From Pantoea septica (lineage in GTDB: Bacteria > Pseudomonadota > Gammaproteobacteria > Enterobacterales > Enterobacteriaceae), in assembly GCF_002095575.1 (NCBI RefSeq), contig NZ_MLJJ01000020.1:28013-92012 (forward strand): DNA of 64,000 bases, written 5' to 3'. The translations under genes and the position numbers were made by a program. Below the pieces are notes generated by a model, which was not told where the DNA came from, did no database searches, and saw nothing but the letters and a program-made list of their open reading frames with translations. Positions within the stretch are counted from its first letter, which is position 1. Every line of letters begins with the position of its first letter. Below, in pieces: positions 19,182-29,048 of the stretch.

Positions 19182-19918
19182 CTATCCTGGTCACTCGCCC
19201 GGAACCCGCCGCCAGCGCGCTGGTGACTCGCCTGCGCGGCCTTGGCCGACAGGCCTGGAGCCTGCCGCTGATTGAGTTTGCGCCGGGCAGCGACCTCGAT
19301 CGCCTGCCGCAGCAGCTTGCCGCGCTACGCGGCGGTGACCTGGTTTTCCTGCTTTCTCAACAGGTGATCCACTATGCGCCGCCTGCACTGATCCGTCATC
19401 AAGCAGCGTGGCCTGCGGACGTAGACTATTATGCAATTGGTCGCAGCACCGCGCTGGCGTTTCATACCGCCAGCGGTCGCCACGTCGATTATCCGCGCGC
19501 GCAGGAGACCAGCGAAGCGCTGATAAACCTGGCAGCGCTACAGCGCGTATCCGGTAAGAAAGCGCTGATTCTACGTGGAAATCCAGGACGTGAACTGCTG
19601 GCGGAAACGCTGGCCGCTCGCGGGGCGGAGGTCTCATTCAGCCAGTGCTATCAGCGCTGCCAGAGGCACTACGACGGCCCAGTCGAAGGGCGACGCTGGC
19701 GCAACCGCGGCATCACAACGCTGGTGGTCAGCAGCGGTGAAATGTTACAACAGCTGTTTTCTCTGTTCCCCGCGATCGATCGCGAGGAATGGTTATTGCG
19801 CTGTCGACTGGTTGTCGTCAGTGAACGTTTGGCTACGCTTGCCGGAGAACTGGGCTGGCAGGATATTCAGGTAGCCGATGGTGCCGATAACGACGCGCTG
19901 CTGCGCGCGTTACGCTGA
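19178..19918 (+). CDS. hemD: Uroporphyrinogen-III synthase HemD
   Basis: A 246-residue protein of the E. coli length, starting [20 protein letters not shown], the typical HemD N-terminus. Two Rossmann-like lobes are joined by short linkers; sequence conservation in this family is always low, and position after hemC supports the call. It closes and inverts ring D of hydroxymethylbilane to give uroporphyrinogen III. It is translationally coupled to hemC, and hemX follows after 24 bases. Confidence 0.93.
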   Translation: MTILVTRPEPAASALVTRLRGLGRQAWSLPLIEFAPGSDLDRLPQQLAALRGGDLVFLLSQQVIHYAPPALIRHQAAWPADVDYYAIGRSTALAFHTASGRHVDYPRAQETSEALINLAALQRVSGKKALILRGNPGRELLAETLAARGAEVSFSQCYQRCQRHYDGPVEGRRWRNRGITTLVVSSGEMLQQLFSLFPAIDREEWLLRCRLVVVSERLATLAGELGWQDIQVADGADNDALLRALR

Positions 19919-19942
19919 ACTTACTCATGGGATGTGCCACAG

Positions 19943-21076
19943 ATGACGGAACAAAAAGCGACCTCCGCCACGGTTGAAGAGACTACGCCAGCGGCAGACA
20001 CTTCGCCCTCTTCTCGCCCGCAACCGCCGCGCGACAAAAAGAGCGGCGGTATGGTGCTGGGCGCGGTGGCGATTGTCATCGCCCTTGCGACCGGCGCGGG
20101 TTTATACCTTAACGGGAAACATCAGGCTGAACTTCAGGCGCAGGCGAATCAGAGCCTGAGCGACAAGCTGGACGCCTTGCAGCAGCAAGCGGGCAGCGAC
20201 AAACAGCAGTTGACTCAGCAGCTTAGCGGCGCGCAAACCGCCCTGAACGACGCGCGTACCCAGCAGGCCGCCACGGCGAAGGAGCTGGAGGCTCTGCGTG
20301 AAAAGGTCGCGACAATCTCCAGCAATGACGTGAACGCCTGGCTGGTGTCGCAGGCCGACTACCTGGTGAAACTGGCGGGCCGCAAGCTCTGGAGCGACCA
20401 GGACGTCACCACGGCGGCAGCGCTGCTAAAAAGCGCCGACGCCAGCCTGGCCGATATGAACGATCCGAGCGTCACCAGCGTGCGTCGTGCGCTGACGCAG
20501 GATATCAGCGCCCTTTCGTCCATCGATCAAATCGATTACGACGGTATTATTCTGAAGCTGAACCAGCTCTCTAACGGCGTCGACAACCTGCGTCTGGCGG
20601 ATAACGACAGCGACGACGCGCCGATGGACAGCGACGGCGGCGAGCTGACCTCTTCGCTGCGCGAATGGCGTCAGAACCTGGTGAAAAGCTGGCATAACTT
20701 TATGGATGACTTCATTACTATCCGCCGCCGCGACAATACGGCGCAGCCGCTGCTGGCGCCGAACCAGGACGTTTATCTGCGCGAGAACATCCGCTCGCGT
20801 CTGCTGATCGCTGCGCAGGCGGTGCCGCGCCATCAGGACGAAATTTATAAGCAGTCGATCGACACCGTATCCAGCTGGGTGCGCGCCTGGTACGACACCA
20901 ACGATCCCGCGACCAAGGCCTTCCTGGCGCAGCTGGATGAACTGAGCCAGCAGAGCATCAATATGAACCTGCCGGACAATCTGGAAAGCCAGCCGCTTAT
21001 CGATAAGCTGATGCAGACGCGCGTGCGCAACCTGATTGCGCAGCCTTCCGTCGCCGCTGAACAGCAAGGAGGCTAA
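19943..21076 (+). CDS. hemX: HemX (uroporphyrinogen-III methyltransferase-like membrane protein)
   Basis: A 377-residue protein. I start at ATG 19943 ([14 protein letters not shown]), which matches the family, rather than the GTG three codons upstream. It has a proline- and serine-rich cytoplasmic N-terminus, one membrane helix ([21 protein letters not shown], about 41-61) and a glutamine-rich coiled-coil region. A conserved periplasmic domain follows ([32 protein letters not shown]). Despite the name no methyltransferase motif is visible, and its role in heme synthesis is unproven. It is the third gene of hemCDXY, 4 bases before hemY. Confidence 0.9.
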   Translation: MTEQKATSATVEETTPAADTSPSSRPQPPRDKKSGGMVLGAVAIVIALATGAGLYLNGKHQAELQAQANQSLSDKLDALQQQAGSDKQQLTQQLSGAQTALNDARTQQAATAKELEALREKVATISSNDVNAWLVSQADYLVKLAGRKLWSDQDVTTAAALLKSADASLADMNDPSVTSVRRALTQDISALSSIDQIDYDGIILKLNQLSNGVDNLRLADNDSDDAPMDSDGGELTSSLREWRQNLVKSWHNFMDDFITIRRRDNTAQPLLAPNQDVYLRENIRSRLLIAAQAVPRHQDEIYKQSIDTVSSWVRAWYDTNDPATKAFLAQLDELSQQSINMNLPDNLESQPLIDKLMQTRVRNLIAQPSVAAEQQGG

Positions 21077-21080
21077 GCGC

Positions 21081-22277
21081 ATGCTTAAGGTATTTATCCT
21101 GTTCATCCTGCTGATCGCCGGTATTGTGGTCGGTCCGATGATTGCCGGCCATCAGGGCTATGTACTGATTCAGACCGATAACTGGAATGTAGAAACCAGC
21201 GTCACCGGCCTGGCGATCATTCTGATCGTCAGCCTGCTGATTATTCTCGGCGTCGAATGGCTGCTGCGTCGTCTGTTTCGCACCGGCGCCCGTACTCGTG
21301 GCTGGTTTACCGGCCGCAAACGCCGTCGCGCGCAGCGTCACACCCAGACCGCGCTGATGAAGCTGGCCGAGGGCGATCACCGCCAGGTAGAGAAACTGCT
21401 GTCGAAAGACGCCGATCACGCCGAAGTGCCGGTGGCCAACTATCTGCTGGCCGCCGAGGCGGCGCAGCAGCGCGGCGATGAGATCCGCGCCAACCAGCAT
21501 CTTGAACGCGCCGCCGAACTGTCGGACAACGACGTGATTCCGGTTGAGATCACCCGCACGCGCATTCTGCTGGCTCGCAACGAAGATCACGCCGCGCGTC
21601 ACGGCATCGATCGTCTGCTGGAGGTCGCGCCGCGTCACCCGGAAGTCCTGCGTCTGGCGGAGCAGGCTTACGTACGCACCGGCGCATGGAGTTCGCTGAT
21701 CGACATCCTGCCTGCGATGGAGAAATCGCAGGTGGGCGATGAAGAGCATCGCGCCCATCTGCAGCAGCAGGCGTGGCTGGGCCTGATGAATCAGGCGATG
21801 GCCGATCAGGGCAGCGAGGGCCTGAAGCGCTGGTGGTCGAATCTGAGCCGTAAAACGCGTCAGCAAACGGCGCTGCAGGTGGCGATGGCAGACCATCTGA
21901 TTGAGTGCGACGATCACCAGACCGCGCAAGATATCGTGCTGGACGGCCTGAAACGCCACTATGACGATCGTCTGGTGCTGCTGATGCCGCGCATTAAAAG
22001 CAGCAACCCGGAAGCGCTGGAGAAAGCGCTGCGCCAGCAGATCAAGCAGCATGGCGCGACGCCGCTGCTGCACAGCACGCTGGGGCAGCTGCTGATGCGC
22101 CATGGCGAATGGCAGCAGGCCGTCGAAGCGTTCCAGCAGGCGCTGGCGCAACGCCCCGATGCGTTCGACTATGCGTGGCTGGCGGATGCTTACGACCGTA
22201 TGCATCGTCCGGAAGAGGCAGCGAAAATGCGCCGCGAAGGCTTACTGCTGACGCTGAAAAACAACCCGAATGCTTAA
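21081..22277 (+). CDS. hemY: Tetratricopeptide inner-membrane protein HemY
   Basis: A 398-residue protein of the E. coli length. The start ATG 21081 is preceded by the AAGGAGG-like CAAGGAGGCTAAGC and gives MLKVFILFILLIAGIVVGPMIAGHQGYVLI. Two membrane helices occupy the first 65 residues, followed by a cytoplasmic region of TPR-like helices (YLLAAEAAQQRGDEIRANQHLERAAEL, LLEVAPRHPEVLRLAEQAYVRTG). It is the last gene of hemCDXY and has a strong terminator. The family is linked to heme synthesis by operon only; it is not the protoporphyrinogen oxidase also called HemY in Bacillus. Confidence 0.93.
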   Translation: MLKVFILFILLIAGIVVGPMIAGHQGYVLIQTDNWNVETSVTGLAIILIVSLLIILGVEWLLRRLFRTGARTRGWFTGRKRRRAQRHTQTALMKLAEGDHRQVEKLLSKDADHAEVPVANYLLAAEAAQQRGDEIRANQHLERAAELSDNDVIPVEITRTRILLARNEDHAARHGIDRLLEVAPRHPEVLRLAEQAYVRTGAWSSLIDILPAMEKSQVGDEEHRAHLQQQAWLGLMNQAMADQGSEGLKRWWSNLSRKTRQQTALQVAMADHLIECDDHQTAQDIVLDGLKRHYDDRLVLLMPRIKSSNPEALEKALRQQIKQHGATPLLHSTLGQLLMRHGEWQQAVEAFQQALAQRPDAFDYAWLADAYDRMHRPEEAAKMRREGLLLTLKNNPNA

Positions 22278-22297
22278 TGTTGTTGTTACTTGTTTAC

Positions 22298-22321
22298 GCC
22301 GGGCTTGCCCGGCTTTTTTTT
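22298..22321 (+). terminator. Rho-independent terminator of hemCDXY
   Basis: A 6-bp stem GCCGGG/CCCGGC with loop CTTG is followed by eight T residues. It faces the glmZ terminator on the other strand, only 16 bases away. Confidence 0.9.
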
Positions 22322-22337
22322 GCCCTTTATCCGCCGC

Positions 22338-22536
22338 AAAAAAAACACCTGCCAGAGGCAGGTGTAAGATCAGGTCGGTAAGACAACCCTGAGGTATCCG
22401 ACTCAACGGTGTGTCTGTTGACCCTGCAAGGCGCTAGCGATGCAGGCAGGCAGACAACGGATACCCAAAAGTGGCTCTGCATCATTCCCAGGTTTATGCA
22501 GCATCAGCAGACATAAGAGGTGGAATGAGCATCTAC
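22338..22536 (-). ncRNA. glmZ: Small regulatory RNA GlmZ
   Basis: The minus-strand transcript would start GTAGATGCTCATTCCA at 22536 and contains TCTTATGT and TAAACCTGGGAATGATGCAGAGCC. These match the 5' region of E. coli GlmZ, where the two GGAATGA/TCATTCC segments pair. A central hairpin follows, then the region GGGTTGTCTTACCGACCTGAT, and a perfect 9-bp terminator stem (ACACCTGCC/GGCAGGTGT, 22365-22345) with eight T residues. At about 199 nt it is near the E. coli size (207 nt). GlmZ base-pairs with glmS mRNA, helped by Hfq, to raise glucosamine-6-phosphate synthase, and is cleaved by RNase E with RapZ. Its position next to hemY agrees with E. coli. Confidence 0.9.
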
Positions 22537-22547
22537 GCGATAATTAT

Positions 22548-22563
22548 TGCACAGAGCGTGCCA
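22548..22563 (-). promoter_or_regulatory. Sigma-54 promoter of glmZ
   Basis: On the minus strand TGGCACGCTCTGTGCA matches the -24/-12 consensus (TGGCACG-N4-TTGCW) with one mismatch and the required 10 bases between GG and GC. The GC lies 12-13 bases before the predicted GlmZ 5' end. An A/T-rich AATAAT just downstream could be an overlapping sigma-70 -10 element. Confidence 0.8.
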
Positions 22564-22669
22564 GGATACAGGAAATATCATAAAGATATTATTTTTCAAT
22601 AGCCTACATTTTACCAAGGGCGAAAAAATTCAGGAAGCGTTGGTTTTCGGCGACAACGCGTGGAAAAGA

Positions 22670-22687
22670 TGTCTCTCTTTAGAGACG
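22670..22687. promoter_or_regulatory. GlrR-type activator site 1 upstream of glmZ
   Basis: TGTC-N10-GACG (TGTC 22670-22673, GACG 22684-22687) differs by one base from the TGTC-N10-GACA sites reported for the response regulator GlrR. It lies about 107 bases upstream of the sigma-54 element, a normal enhancer distance. Confidence 0.6.
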
Positions 22688-22717
22688 AGGAACAGGCCCG
22701 CCTGCAAAATGCTTTTA

Positions 22718-22730
22718 AATCAGTGTGTTA
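22718..22730 (+). promoter_or_regulatory. Probable IHF site between the GlrR-type sites
   Basis: AATCAGTGTGTTA matches the IHF consensus WATCAANNNNTTR at all but one defined position. It lies between the two GlrR-type sites rather than between them and the promoter, so its role in bending is less certain. Confidence 0.4.
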
Positions 22731-22732
22731 TC

Positions 22733-22750
22733 AGTCTCCAAAAAGAGACA
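22733..22750. promoter_or_regulatory. GlrR-type activator site 2 upstream of glmZ
   Basis: AGTC-N10-GACA (22733-22736 and 22747-22750) is the second near-perfect TGTC-N10-GACA site, 46 bases beyond the end of the first. Confidence 0.6.
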
Positions 22751-22842
22751 TTTCTTGCTCCGCGCTGTCTGCTGCGCAACGTTGTCTCGCTACGCTCGGC
22801 GCAAACCTCCTTCGGAGGTTCTCATCCTCTTTTCTACAGACG

Positions 22843-22870
22843 AAAAAAAACCTGCTTTTTCAAGCAGGTT
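22843..22870 (-). terminator. Rho-independent terminator of the tRNA operon
   Basis: On the minus strand a 9-bp stem AACCTGCTT/AAGCAGGTT with loop GAAA is followed by eight T residues. It begins 8 bases after the CCA end of tRNA-Pro. Confidence 0.9.
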
Positions 22871-22877
22871 TATAAAA

Positions 22878-22954
22878 TGGTCGGCGAGAGAGGATTCGAA
22901 CCTCCGACCCACTGGTCCCAAACCAGTTGCGCTACCAAGCTGCGCTACTCGCCG
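22878..22954 (-). tRNA. proM: tRNA-Pro (anticodon TGG)
   Basis: The 77-nt cloverleaf starts CGGCGAGTAGCGCAG, has the anticodon loop TTTGGGA within CTGG..CCAG, the T arm GGTTCGAATCC, and an encoded CCA end. The anticodon TGG reads CCN proline codons. It is the last gene of the four-tRNA operon (Arg-His-Leu-Pro), the same order as E. coli argX-hisR-leuT-proM. Confidence 0.97.
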
Positions 22955-22979
22955 ATAATTTTTATTGTTTTGTTTTGCC

Positions 22980-23066
22980 TGGTGCGAAGAGAGGGACTTG
23001 AACCCTCACGTCCGTTAAGACACTAACACCTGAAGCTAGCGCGTCTACCAATTCCGCCACCTTCGC
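22980..23066 (-). tRNA. leuT: tRNA-Leu (anticodon CAG)
   Basis: An 87-nt class II tRNA starting GCGAAGGTGGCGGAATTGG. It has anticodon loop TTCAGGT (CAG), the long variable arm typical of leucine tRNAs, T arm GGTTCAAGTCC and an encoded CCA. It reads CUG, the commonest leucine codon in these G+C-rich genes. Confidence 0.97.
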
Positions 23067-23082
23067 GTATCCCAGCAAAATC

Positions 23083-23158
23083 TGGGGTGGCTAATGGGAC
23101 TCGAACCCACGACAACTGGAATCACAATCCAGGGCTCTACCAACTGAGCTATAGCCAC
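23083..23158 (-). tRNA. hisR: tRNA-His (anticodon GTG)
   Basis: The 76-nt cloverleaf starts GTGGCTATAGCTCAG, has anticodon loop TTGTGAT (GTG), T arm GGTTCGAATCC, and ends GCCACCCCA. The extra 5' G expected for histidine tRNAs is encoded at 23158. Confidence 0.97.
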
Positions 23159-23252
23159 CACAATTCGTTATGTTGCAAGCCACCGACCTACACCATGTAA
23201 CTCTTTACTAACGCGGTAATGTAACCACCGCAGCTCCTGCGCACAAACTAAA

Positions 23253-23329
<77 letters not shown>

Positions 23330-23350
23330 GTAGCGCCGTTGCGGATGGGC

Positions 23351-23379
23351 ATACTACGGACTTGGGGTGATGCTGTCCA
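23351..23379 (-). promoter_or_regulatory. Promoter of the argX-hisR-leuT-proM operon
   Basis: On the minus strand TGGACA (23379-23374) and TAGTAT (23356-23351) are 17 bases apart and about 21 bases upstream of argX. A G+C-rich stretch (GCCCATCCGC) follows the -10 element, as in stringently controlled tRNA promoters. Confidence 0.75.
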
Positions 23380-23488
23380 GTGCTTTTTTAATAAAAAAAC
23401 GCGTTTGATTACGCTTTGTGCATTTCGTCGAGTAATGCAGCACTCTGGCTATTTCCGCAGCGAAAAAAGACCGAAGTAATCAGTAATA

Positions 23489-24229
23489 TCAAAGATCGCC
23501 GCGCCAGTGATAGCGCAAATATTTAAGCAATTTTAGCTGGCGACGCAGCCGGCTGGGCTGCCGAATCAAACGATAGAGCCATTCCAGCCCCAGGCGCTGC
23601 CAAATCTTCGGCGCGCGCTTTACGTGGCCGGTAAACACGTCGTAGGTGCCACCTACGCCCATATAGAGCGCGTGCGGCCAGCGTGCGCGACAATCGCGCA
23701 TCAACAGCTCCTGACGCGGCGAGCCCAGCGCGACGGTCACGATACGCGCGCCGCTGGCGGCGATGCGGGTAAAAAGCGCGTCGCGATCGGCAGGCGCGAA
23801 ATAGCCGTCCTGCGCGCCGACGATATTTACATTCCACTGCCGACGCAGCTTATCGCAGGTCTCATCCAGCACCGCCTGACGCCCACCGATCAAAAACACC
23901 GGCGTGCCCTGCCGTCCGGCGCGCTCCATTAACGCCTCCCATAAATCGGCGCCCGCGATACGCTGCACCTCGGCCTGGGGGTACTTTTTACGAACAGAGC
24001 GCACGATGCTGATGCCGTCGGGATATTTGAATTCCGCCTCCTGCAACAGCGCGCGCAGCGCGTCATCGTGCTCGGCCGTCAGCATCTTCTCGGCATTGAG
24101 CGCCACTAACGTTCCGCTGCGCGCCGTCTCGCCCGGCAGCAGAAAATCCACAAAGGCGGACATACTGTCGAAACCATACAGCGACACGCCGCGAATCTCA
24201 TACTGCGGCGCTTCCGGTAACCTTGTCAT
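23489..24229 (-). CDS. wecG: ECA N-acetylmannosaminuronyltransferase WecG
   Basis: A 246-residue GT26 (WecG/TagA/CpsF) glycosyltransferase of the E. coli length. Conserved blocks are [50 protein letters not shown] and [32 protein letters not shown]. It transfers ManNAcA from UDP to GlcNAc-PP-undecaprenol, making ECA lipid II at the inner membrane. It is the last gene of the ECA operon, 34 bases after wzyE. In E. coli yifK follows; here the tRNA operon promoter follows directly. Confidence 0.96.
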   Translation of the reverse strand: MTRLPEAPQYEIRGVSLYGFDSMSAFVDFLLPGETARSGTLVALNAEKMLTAEHDDALRALLQEAEFKYPDGISIVRSVRKKYPQAEVQRIAGADLWEALMERAGRQGTPVFLIGGRQAVLDETCDKLRRQWNVNIVGAQDGYFAPADRDALFTRIAASGARIVTVALGSPRQELLMRDCRARWPHALYMGVGGTYDVFTGHVKRAPKIWQRLGLEWLYRLIRQPSRLRRQLKLLKYLRYHWRGDL

Positions 24230-24263
24230 GGTTGAGTTTTATCTTCCTGTTATGCCAGAGGCG

Positions 24264-25607
24264 TTAAGTGAGGCTATGCACAGCCTGGCCGCCGCGACGT
24301 CGAATCAGCCCGGCGCGATGCAGCAGCCAGTAAAGCATCTTCGCCACGCCGAGGCAGGCCAGAAAAATCAAAGCGAAAAAGACCACGCGTGAGCCGAACG
24401 CGTCCAGCCCTTCGCGCGCCAGCACAATCATATTAAACACCGCGCCAAAGCAGAAACTCTGCATGATTGCGCCGCTATAGCGATTGTCGGCGTCGCGCCC
24501 GCGCAAATAGAGCGTATCGAAGCCTTTGATAATCAACCCAACCGCCACCGCGCCCGGCAAGATAAACCAGGCGCCGCCCATCACCACCAGCGAACCCAGC
24601 AGCGTAGGCGAAATCGCCAGACCGGAATGGTTGTTTAGCACTTCCCAGGTAAAATAGTTGGCGCTGTTGAGCACCATCGACGGCCTGCCCGGCCATAGCC
24701 AGCCGGGTATATAGACATAAAAGTCGCGCCATATGGGCGCCAGTCCCTGAAACTCGATCTTTGAATAGTTCTCCAGCAGCAGCGCCAGATTCTCCCAGGG
24801 CGAAAAAGTGTCGCGCGTCAGATAAAGAAAGGTGTAAACCGCCTCTTCGCCAAACACGTTCAGGTTATAGCGCCGCAGCGCCAGCCAGAACATGCCGCCT
24901 ATCGCCAGCACGCCCGCTGCCGCCAGCATCCACAGACTGATCCAGCCGCGCGTAATGCCGATAAACAGGAACAGCGCGAACGCGATAATAATATTGGCGC
25001 GCGTGCCGCCCACCAGCGCGTAGGTCAACAGGCCAAATGCAACCGTGACCACCAGAAACAGCAGCCAGTTGCGCTGCGTCGGCCGCAGAAAATAGAGGAT
25101 CAGCATGGCCGGGATAAAGAAATAGAAAAAGCGCTTCAGCGCCACGCCAGAGACTTCGCTGGAGAAAATCTGGTTATAGGCGGTCAGACGGAACAGCAGA
25201 AAGCCGTTGTGCAGGAAAAAGACCGTTACCGTGCCGATCGCGACCAGCGCCAGCAGCACGCAGGTCAGATGCGTTTCGACGCGGTTCATCTGCAGCCATG
25301 GCCGGGCGCGCGGCACCGTGGCAGGGCGCAGCCGCACCTTATAACTGACGTAGTAAACGGCGTAGAACGCCGTCGCCGACAGCAGCGCCTGCAGCAGATA
25401 CTCCGGCGGCACCACCTCAACGTCGAAGCGGAACGCCAGCACGCTGGTTAGCGGAAAACCGAAATAGAAAGTCAGTAAAAACAGCAGCGTAAAAAAGAGG
25501 TGGAAATTAAAGCGCACGCGCCTGAACTCCCGCCAGGTGAGGGTCAGAATAAAACCCAGCGACAGCAGATAAACCACCAGCAGACCGCTGAACTGCATGA
25601 GGTTCAT
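24264..25607 (-). CDS. wzyE: ECA polysaccharide polymerase WzyE
   Basis: A 447-residue integral membrane protein with about eleven hydrophobic helices and large loops, the size of E. coli WzyE (450). The segment [46 protein letters not shown] is characteristic of the WzyE family. It joins ECA trisaccharide repeats on undecaprenyl pyrophosphate at the periplasmic face. It overlaps wecF by four bases. Confidence 0.94.
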   Translation of the reverse strand: MNLMQFSGLLVVYLLSLGFILTLTWREFRRVRFNFHLFFTLLFLLTFYFGFPLTSVLAFRFDVEVVPPEYLLQALLSATAFYAVYYVSYKVRLRPATVPRARPWLQMNRVETHLTCVLLALVAIGTVTVFFLHNGFLLFRLTAYNQIFSSEVSGVALKRFFYFFIPAMLILYFLRPTQRNWLLFLVVTVAFGLLTYALVGGTRANIIIAFALFLFIGITRGWISLWMLAAAGVLAIGGMFWLALRRYNLNVFGEEAVYTFLYLTRDTFSPWENLALLLENYSKIEFQGLAPIWRDFYVYIPGWLWPGRPSMVLNSANYFTWEVLNNHSGLAISPTLLGSLVVMGGAWFILPGAVAVGLIIKGFDTLYLRGRDADNRYSGAIMQSFCFGAVFNMIVLAREGLDAFGSRVVFFALIFLACLGVAKMLYWLLHRAGLIRRRGGQAVHSLT

Positions 25608-26671
25608 AAGGACTCCCTTTCACATTGGCGCAGCGCCTCGCGCCAGCCCGCCACATAGCCCGGCGCGAAAAAGGCGATGGTCTGTTTATCGCAGCTCGCC
25701 AGCTGTCGGCGCGCTTCCGCGACGCTCGCGCGATCCAGCGCATCGCCGCTAAACAGCACCGGCAACCCCTGCTCACTGATATCGCGCCAGAACGGATTGC
25801 GCCGGTTCAGCACAAAAGGCACGTTAGCCTGAATCAGCAGGCAGAGCGTGCCGATGCCCTGCTGGCGTTCGAACATAAAATAGCCTAAATGGCAGCGGGC
25901 GAGCAGCGCTAAATAGTCATCAAAGGCGAGATTGCTGCGCAACAGCTCGACCTGTCCATCTGGAAACAGCGTCGCGGCGGCCTGCTCAACGTTGCTAATG
26001 TAGGCGTCATTGTCAGGCGGATAGCCCAACGGCACCACGACGCGCGTCTCCTCGCCAAACTGCGCTCGAATCGCTTTGAGGCCGTCGATATGGCGATTGC
26101 TGGCGTCGCCGGAGTTGCCCAGCAGCACGGTAAAGCGCGCATCCGGCGCGCTTTGCGGCGCGGCGGCAGGCATTCTCGTCGGAAAATAGAGCAGCTGGGA
26201 CGGCACGCGCGGATGGCGCTGCTGATAATGGTGTAAATCGCCGCGGGTGGCGAAAACCCGGGCGACGCGCCCCTGCGCGATGCGGCGCAGCAGATAGAAC
26301 AGGCGGAACTTCAGGCTGCGCGACTCTTCATAAAGATCGGCGCCCCAGACGTGCCAGTAGATCTGGCTGGGGCGGATCTTACCGCTCAGCAGCGCCAGCC
26401 AGATGCCTGGATTAAATTGCCCGTGGCAGAAAAACCGCTGCTCGCGCCTTTTTGCCCGCGCCGTCAGCGCCTGCGCCAGCGCCTTTTTCGACGCGAAGGT
26501 CTCAATGTCGAGATGGCTGAAGGCGGCGAGCGCGGCGGGCTGTTGCGTCACCACCATAAAACGGCGCGGCCGATCGGCTGGCAGCTCAACGCTCAACACC
26601 TCGTTGAAAAAGCGCAGCACCGTCTGATTGTGATGAGGGATATCCGATCCCAGAACGTGGATTAACGTCAT
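25604..26671 (-). CDS. wecF: ECA 4-acetamido-4,6-dideoxygalactose transferase WecF
   Basis: A 355-residue GT56 glycosyltransferase, close to E. coli WecF (359). Typical segments are [23 protein letters not shown] at the start, [14 protein letters not shown], and [17 protein letters not shown]. It adds Fuc4NAc to ECA lipid II, completing the trisaccharide lipid III on the cytoplasmic face. It overlaps wzyE and wzxE by four bases each. Confidence 0.94.
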   Translation of the reverse strand: MTLIHVLGSDIPHHNQTVLRFFNEVLSVELPADRPRRFMVVTQQPAALAAFSHLDIETFASKKALAQALTARAKRREQRFFCHGQFNPGIWLALLSGKIRPSQIYWHVWGADLYEESRSLKFRLFYLLRRIAQGRVARVFATRGDLHHYQQRHPRVPSQLLYFPTRMPAAAPQSAPDARFTVLLGNSGDASNRHIDGLKAIRAQFGEETRVVVPLGYPPDNDAYISNVEQAAATLFPDGQVELLRSNLAFDDYLALLARCHLGYFMFERQQGIGTLCLLIQANVPFVLNRRNPFWRDISEQGLPVLFSGDALDRASVAEARRQLASCDKQTIAFFAPGYVAGWREALRQCERESL

Positions 26672-27918
26672 TTTTTTCGATAATAAATCATAAAAGCGCC
26701 GCAGCAGAGCGCGAAATAAACGAGATAGGTCGCCATATAGGCCTGCGCCGCGCCGGTTACGCCCGACAGCGGGATAAGCCAGCGTGAAAAGAGCGTCAGC
26801 AGCGCGAACTGGCTGATTTCGGCCAGAATATAGAAGCGCAGCGACGCCTTAGCAATCACCAGATAACCGAAAACATAGGCACCCACCTTGAACACGTCGC
26901 CGCACAGCTGCCAGACGAAGAGATCGCGCATGGCGTGAAACGCCGGAGAAAAGAGCAGCCAGATCGCCACGTCGCGCAGTAGCCAGACGCAAAAGCCGAC
27001 CGCCGCCACGGCGGGCAAGACAAAGCGCAGCGCGCGCATGATTTCACGCGCGATATCGCGTTTCTGCTCCAGTCGCGCCAGCGTCGGCAGCAGCCAGACG
27101 CTGAAGGTAGCGGTGATAAACTGCAGCCAGGCATCGGAGATGCTGGTGACGCCCTGCCACAGGCCGACCTGCGCCCAGCCGTCGTGCTGCGCCAGCAGGT
27201 TGCGCATCATTATCCATGCGACCGGCAGCGTCACCGAGGTAATCAGCGCCATCAGGGTGAATTTCGCCAGGCTGCGCGCCAGTTCCGGCTGCCACTGCGG
27301 CTTTAGCCAGGCGAGCGGCAGCGGCACGCGTCTCTTTAGCAAAACGAAGGCGGGAACAGCCACCAGCGCAGGCACCATCGCAAAGCCCGCCAGCGCGCCC
27401 GCATAGCCGCCTGTCCACCAGCAGAGCACGTAGGCCGCGACGCCGATAAGGCTGCCGACGATCAGCGCCAGCGCGTTGCCGCGCGCGTCGCGATAGCCTT
27501 TCAGCAGCGCCAGCGCCAGGTTGGCCCAGGCGATGCCGAACTGCAGGAAGGCGACGATGCGCACCACATTCGCAAAGCGCGTATGGCCAAACAGCGCCTG
27601 ACTAACTGGCGCGGCCGCCAGCAGAAAAACCAGCGCCAGCAGCGTAGAAAAACCCAGCACCATCGCCGATGCGGTGCCCAGCAGCGCGCGTAGCGGCTCC
27701 GGCTGATGCTGATACTTCGCGACGTAGGTGGTGACGCCGTTGAAGATGCCTGCGCCCGCCAGCACGCCAAGCACGGTAATCAGCTGGCGAAAGTTGCCCG
27801 CCTGCCCTACCCCTTCCGGGCCAAAACTCACCGCCAGCAGTTTCACCACCAGCAGACCAGCAGCGATTTTCACCAGCGTGGACGATGCCGTCCACACCGA
27901 CGCTTTTGCCAGCGACAT
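26668..27918 (-). CDS. wzxE: ECA lipid III flippase WzxE
   Basis: A 416-residue MOP-superfamily flippase with about twelve membrane helices, the size of E. coli WzxE. It begins [43 protein letters not shown], the family N-terminus. It translocates the ECA trisaccharide-lipid across the inner membrane. Its first base overlaps the wecE stop (TAATG), and its end overlaps wecF. Confidence 0.95.
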   Translation of the reverse strand: MSLAKASVWTASSTLVKIAAGLLVVKLLAVSFGPEGVGQAGNFRQLITVLGVLAGAGIFNGVTTYVAKYQHQPEPLRALLGTASAMVLGFSTLLALVFLLAAAPVSQALFGHTRFANVVRIVAFLQFGIAWANLALALLKGYRDARGNALALIVGSLIGVAAYVLCWWTGGYAGALAGFAMVPALVAVPAFVLLKRRVPLPLAWLKPQWQPELARSLAKFTLMALITSVTLPVAWIMMRNLLAQHDGWAQVGLWQGVTSISDAWLQFITATFSVWLLPTLARLEQKRDIAREIMRALRFVLPAVAAVGFCVWLLRDVAIWLLFSPAFHAMRDLFVWQLCGDVFKVGAYVFGYLVIAKASLRFYILAEISQFALLTLFSRWLIPLSGVTGAAQAYMATYLVYFALCCGAFMIYYRKK

Positions 27919-29048
27919 CAGGCGAAGAAACTCAGCAGGGAACTGATAACCGTATTCTGGTTATTGTCCGTCAGGTTGTAAAACAGCGGCAGGCGCAGCA
28001 GGCGCTCGCTCTCGGCCGTGGTGAAACGCTCTTCGCCGTGGAAGCGGCCGAACCGTTGGCCAGCTGGCGAGCTGTGCAGCGGAATATAGTGGAAAACCGT
28101 CAGGATCTCCGCCTCTTTCATCCAGCTAATCAGCGCCTGGCGATCGTCGCTGTCGCGCAGTTTGATGTAGAACATATGCGCGTTGTGTTCGCAGACGTCA
28201 GGCAGCGACGGCAGCTGAATGCGCCCTTGCGCCGCCAGCGGCTGCAGCGCGTCGTAATAGCGCTGCCACAGGCGCAAACGCTGCTGATTGATGCGATCGG
28301 CCGCTTCAAGCTGCGCCCACAAATAGGCCGCCTGCAGATCCGCCATCAGATAGCTCGAGCCGATATCGCGCCAGGTGTACTTATCCACCTGGCCGCGGAA
28401 AAACTGGCTGCGGTTGGTGCCCTTCTCGCGGATGATTTCGGCGCGCTCCACCAGCGCCGCATCGTTGATCAGGGTCGCGCCGCCTTCGCCGCCTGCCGTG
28501 TAGTTCTTGGTCTCATGAAAGCTGAAGCAGCCGATATGGCCGATAGTGCCCAGCGCGCGGCCCTTGTAGCGCGACATCACGCCCTGCGCCGCATCCTCAA
28601 TGACCCAGAGTTGGTGTTTCGCCGCCAGCGCCATAATGGCGTCCATTTCGCAGGCCACGCCCGCGTAGTGCACCGGCACGATGGCGCGCGTTTTCTCTGT
28701 GATCGCCGCTTCGATTTTGCTTTCATCGATATTGAGCGTATCTGGACGAATATCCACGAAGACGATGGTCGCGCCGCGCAGCACGAAGGCGTTGGCGGTA
28801 GAGACGAAGGTGTAGCTCGGCATAATCACTTCATCGCCCGGCTGCAGATCGATCAGCAGCGCCGCCATCTCCAGCGAAGCGGTGCACGACGGCGTCAGCA
28901 GCACTTTTCTGCTGCCGAAGCGCTGCTCCATCCACTGCTGACAGCGTCGGGTAAAGCCGCCGTCGCCGCACAGCTTGCCGCTGGCCATCGCCGACTGCAT
29001 ATATTCAAGTTCGCTGCCGACAACCGGCGGCGCGTTAAATGGGATCAT
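27918..29048 (-). CDS. wecE: dTDP-4-dehydro-6-deoxyglucose aminotransferase WecE (RffA)
   Basis: A 376-residue DegT/DnrJ/EryC1 aminotransferase, the E. coli length when started at ATG 29048 ([18 protein letters not shown]). A longer frame reaching into wecD is rejected. The PLP lysine is Lys181 in SFHETKNYTAGGEGG. It makes dTDP-4-amino-4,6-dideoxygalactose from dTDP-4-keto-6-deoxyglucose, the precursor of Fuc4NAc. The start overlaps the wecD end by 14 bases. Confidence 0.96.
   Translation of the reverse strand: MIPFNAPPVVGSELEYMQSAMASGKLCGDGGFTRRCQQWMEQRFGSRKVLLTPSCTASLEMAALLIDLQPGDEVIMPSYTFVSTANAFVLRGATIVFVDIRPDTLNIDESKIEAAITEKTRAIVPVHYAGVACEMDAIMALAAKHQLWVIEDAAQGVMSRYKGRALGTIGHIGCFSFHETKNYTAGGEGGATLINDAALVERAEIIREKGTNRSQFFRGQVDKYTWRDIGSSYLMADLQAAYLWAQLEAADRINQQRLRLWQRYYDALQPLAAQGRIQLPSLPDVCEHNAHMFYIKLRDSDDRQALISWMKEAEILTVFHYIPLHSSPAGQRFGRFHGEERFTTAESERLLRLPLFYNLTDNNQNTVISSLLSFFA

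Noticed and set aside
22547..23026. Open frame running through the glmZ promoter and tRNA-Pro region
   Set aside because: It is antisense to the tRNA genes and overlaps the terminator and regulatory sites; no ribosome-binding site or protein-like composition.
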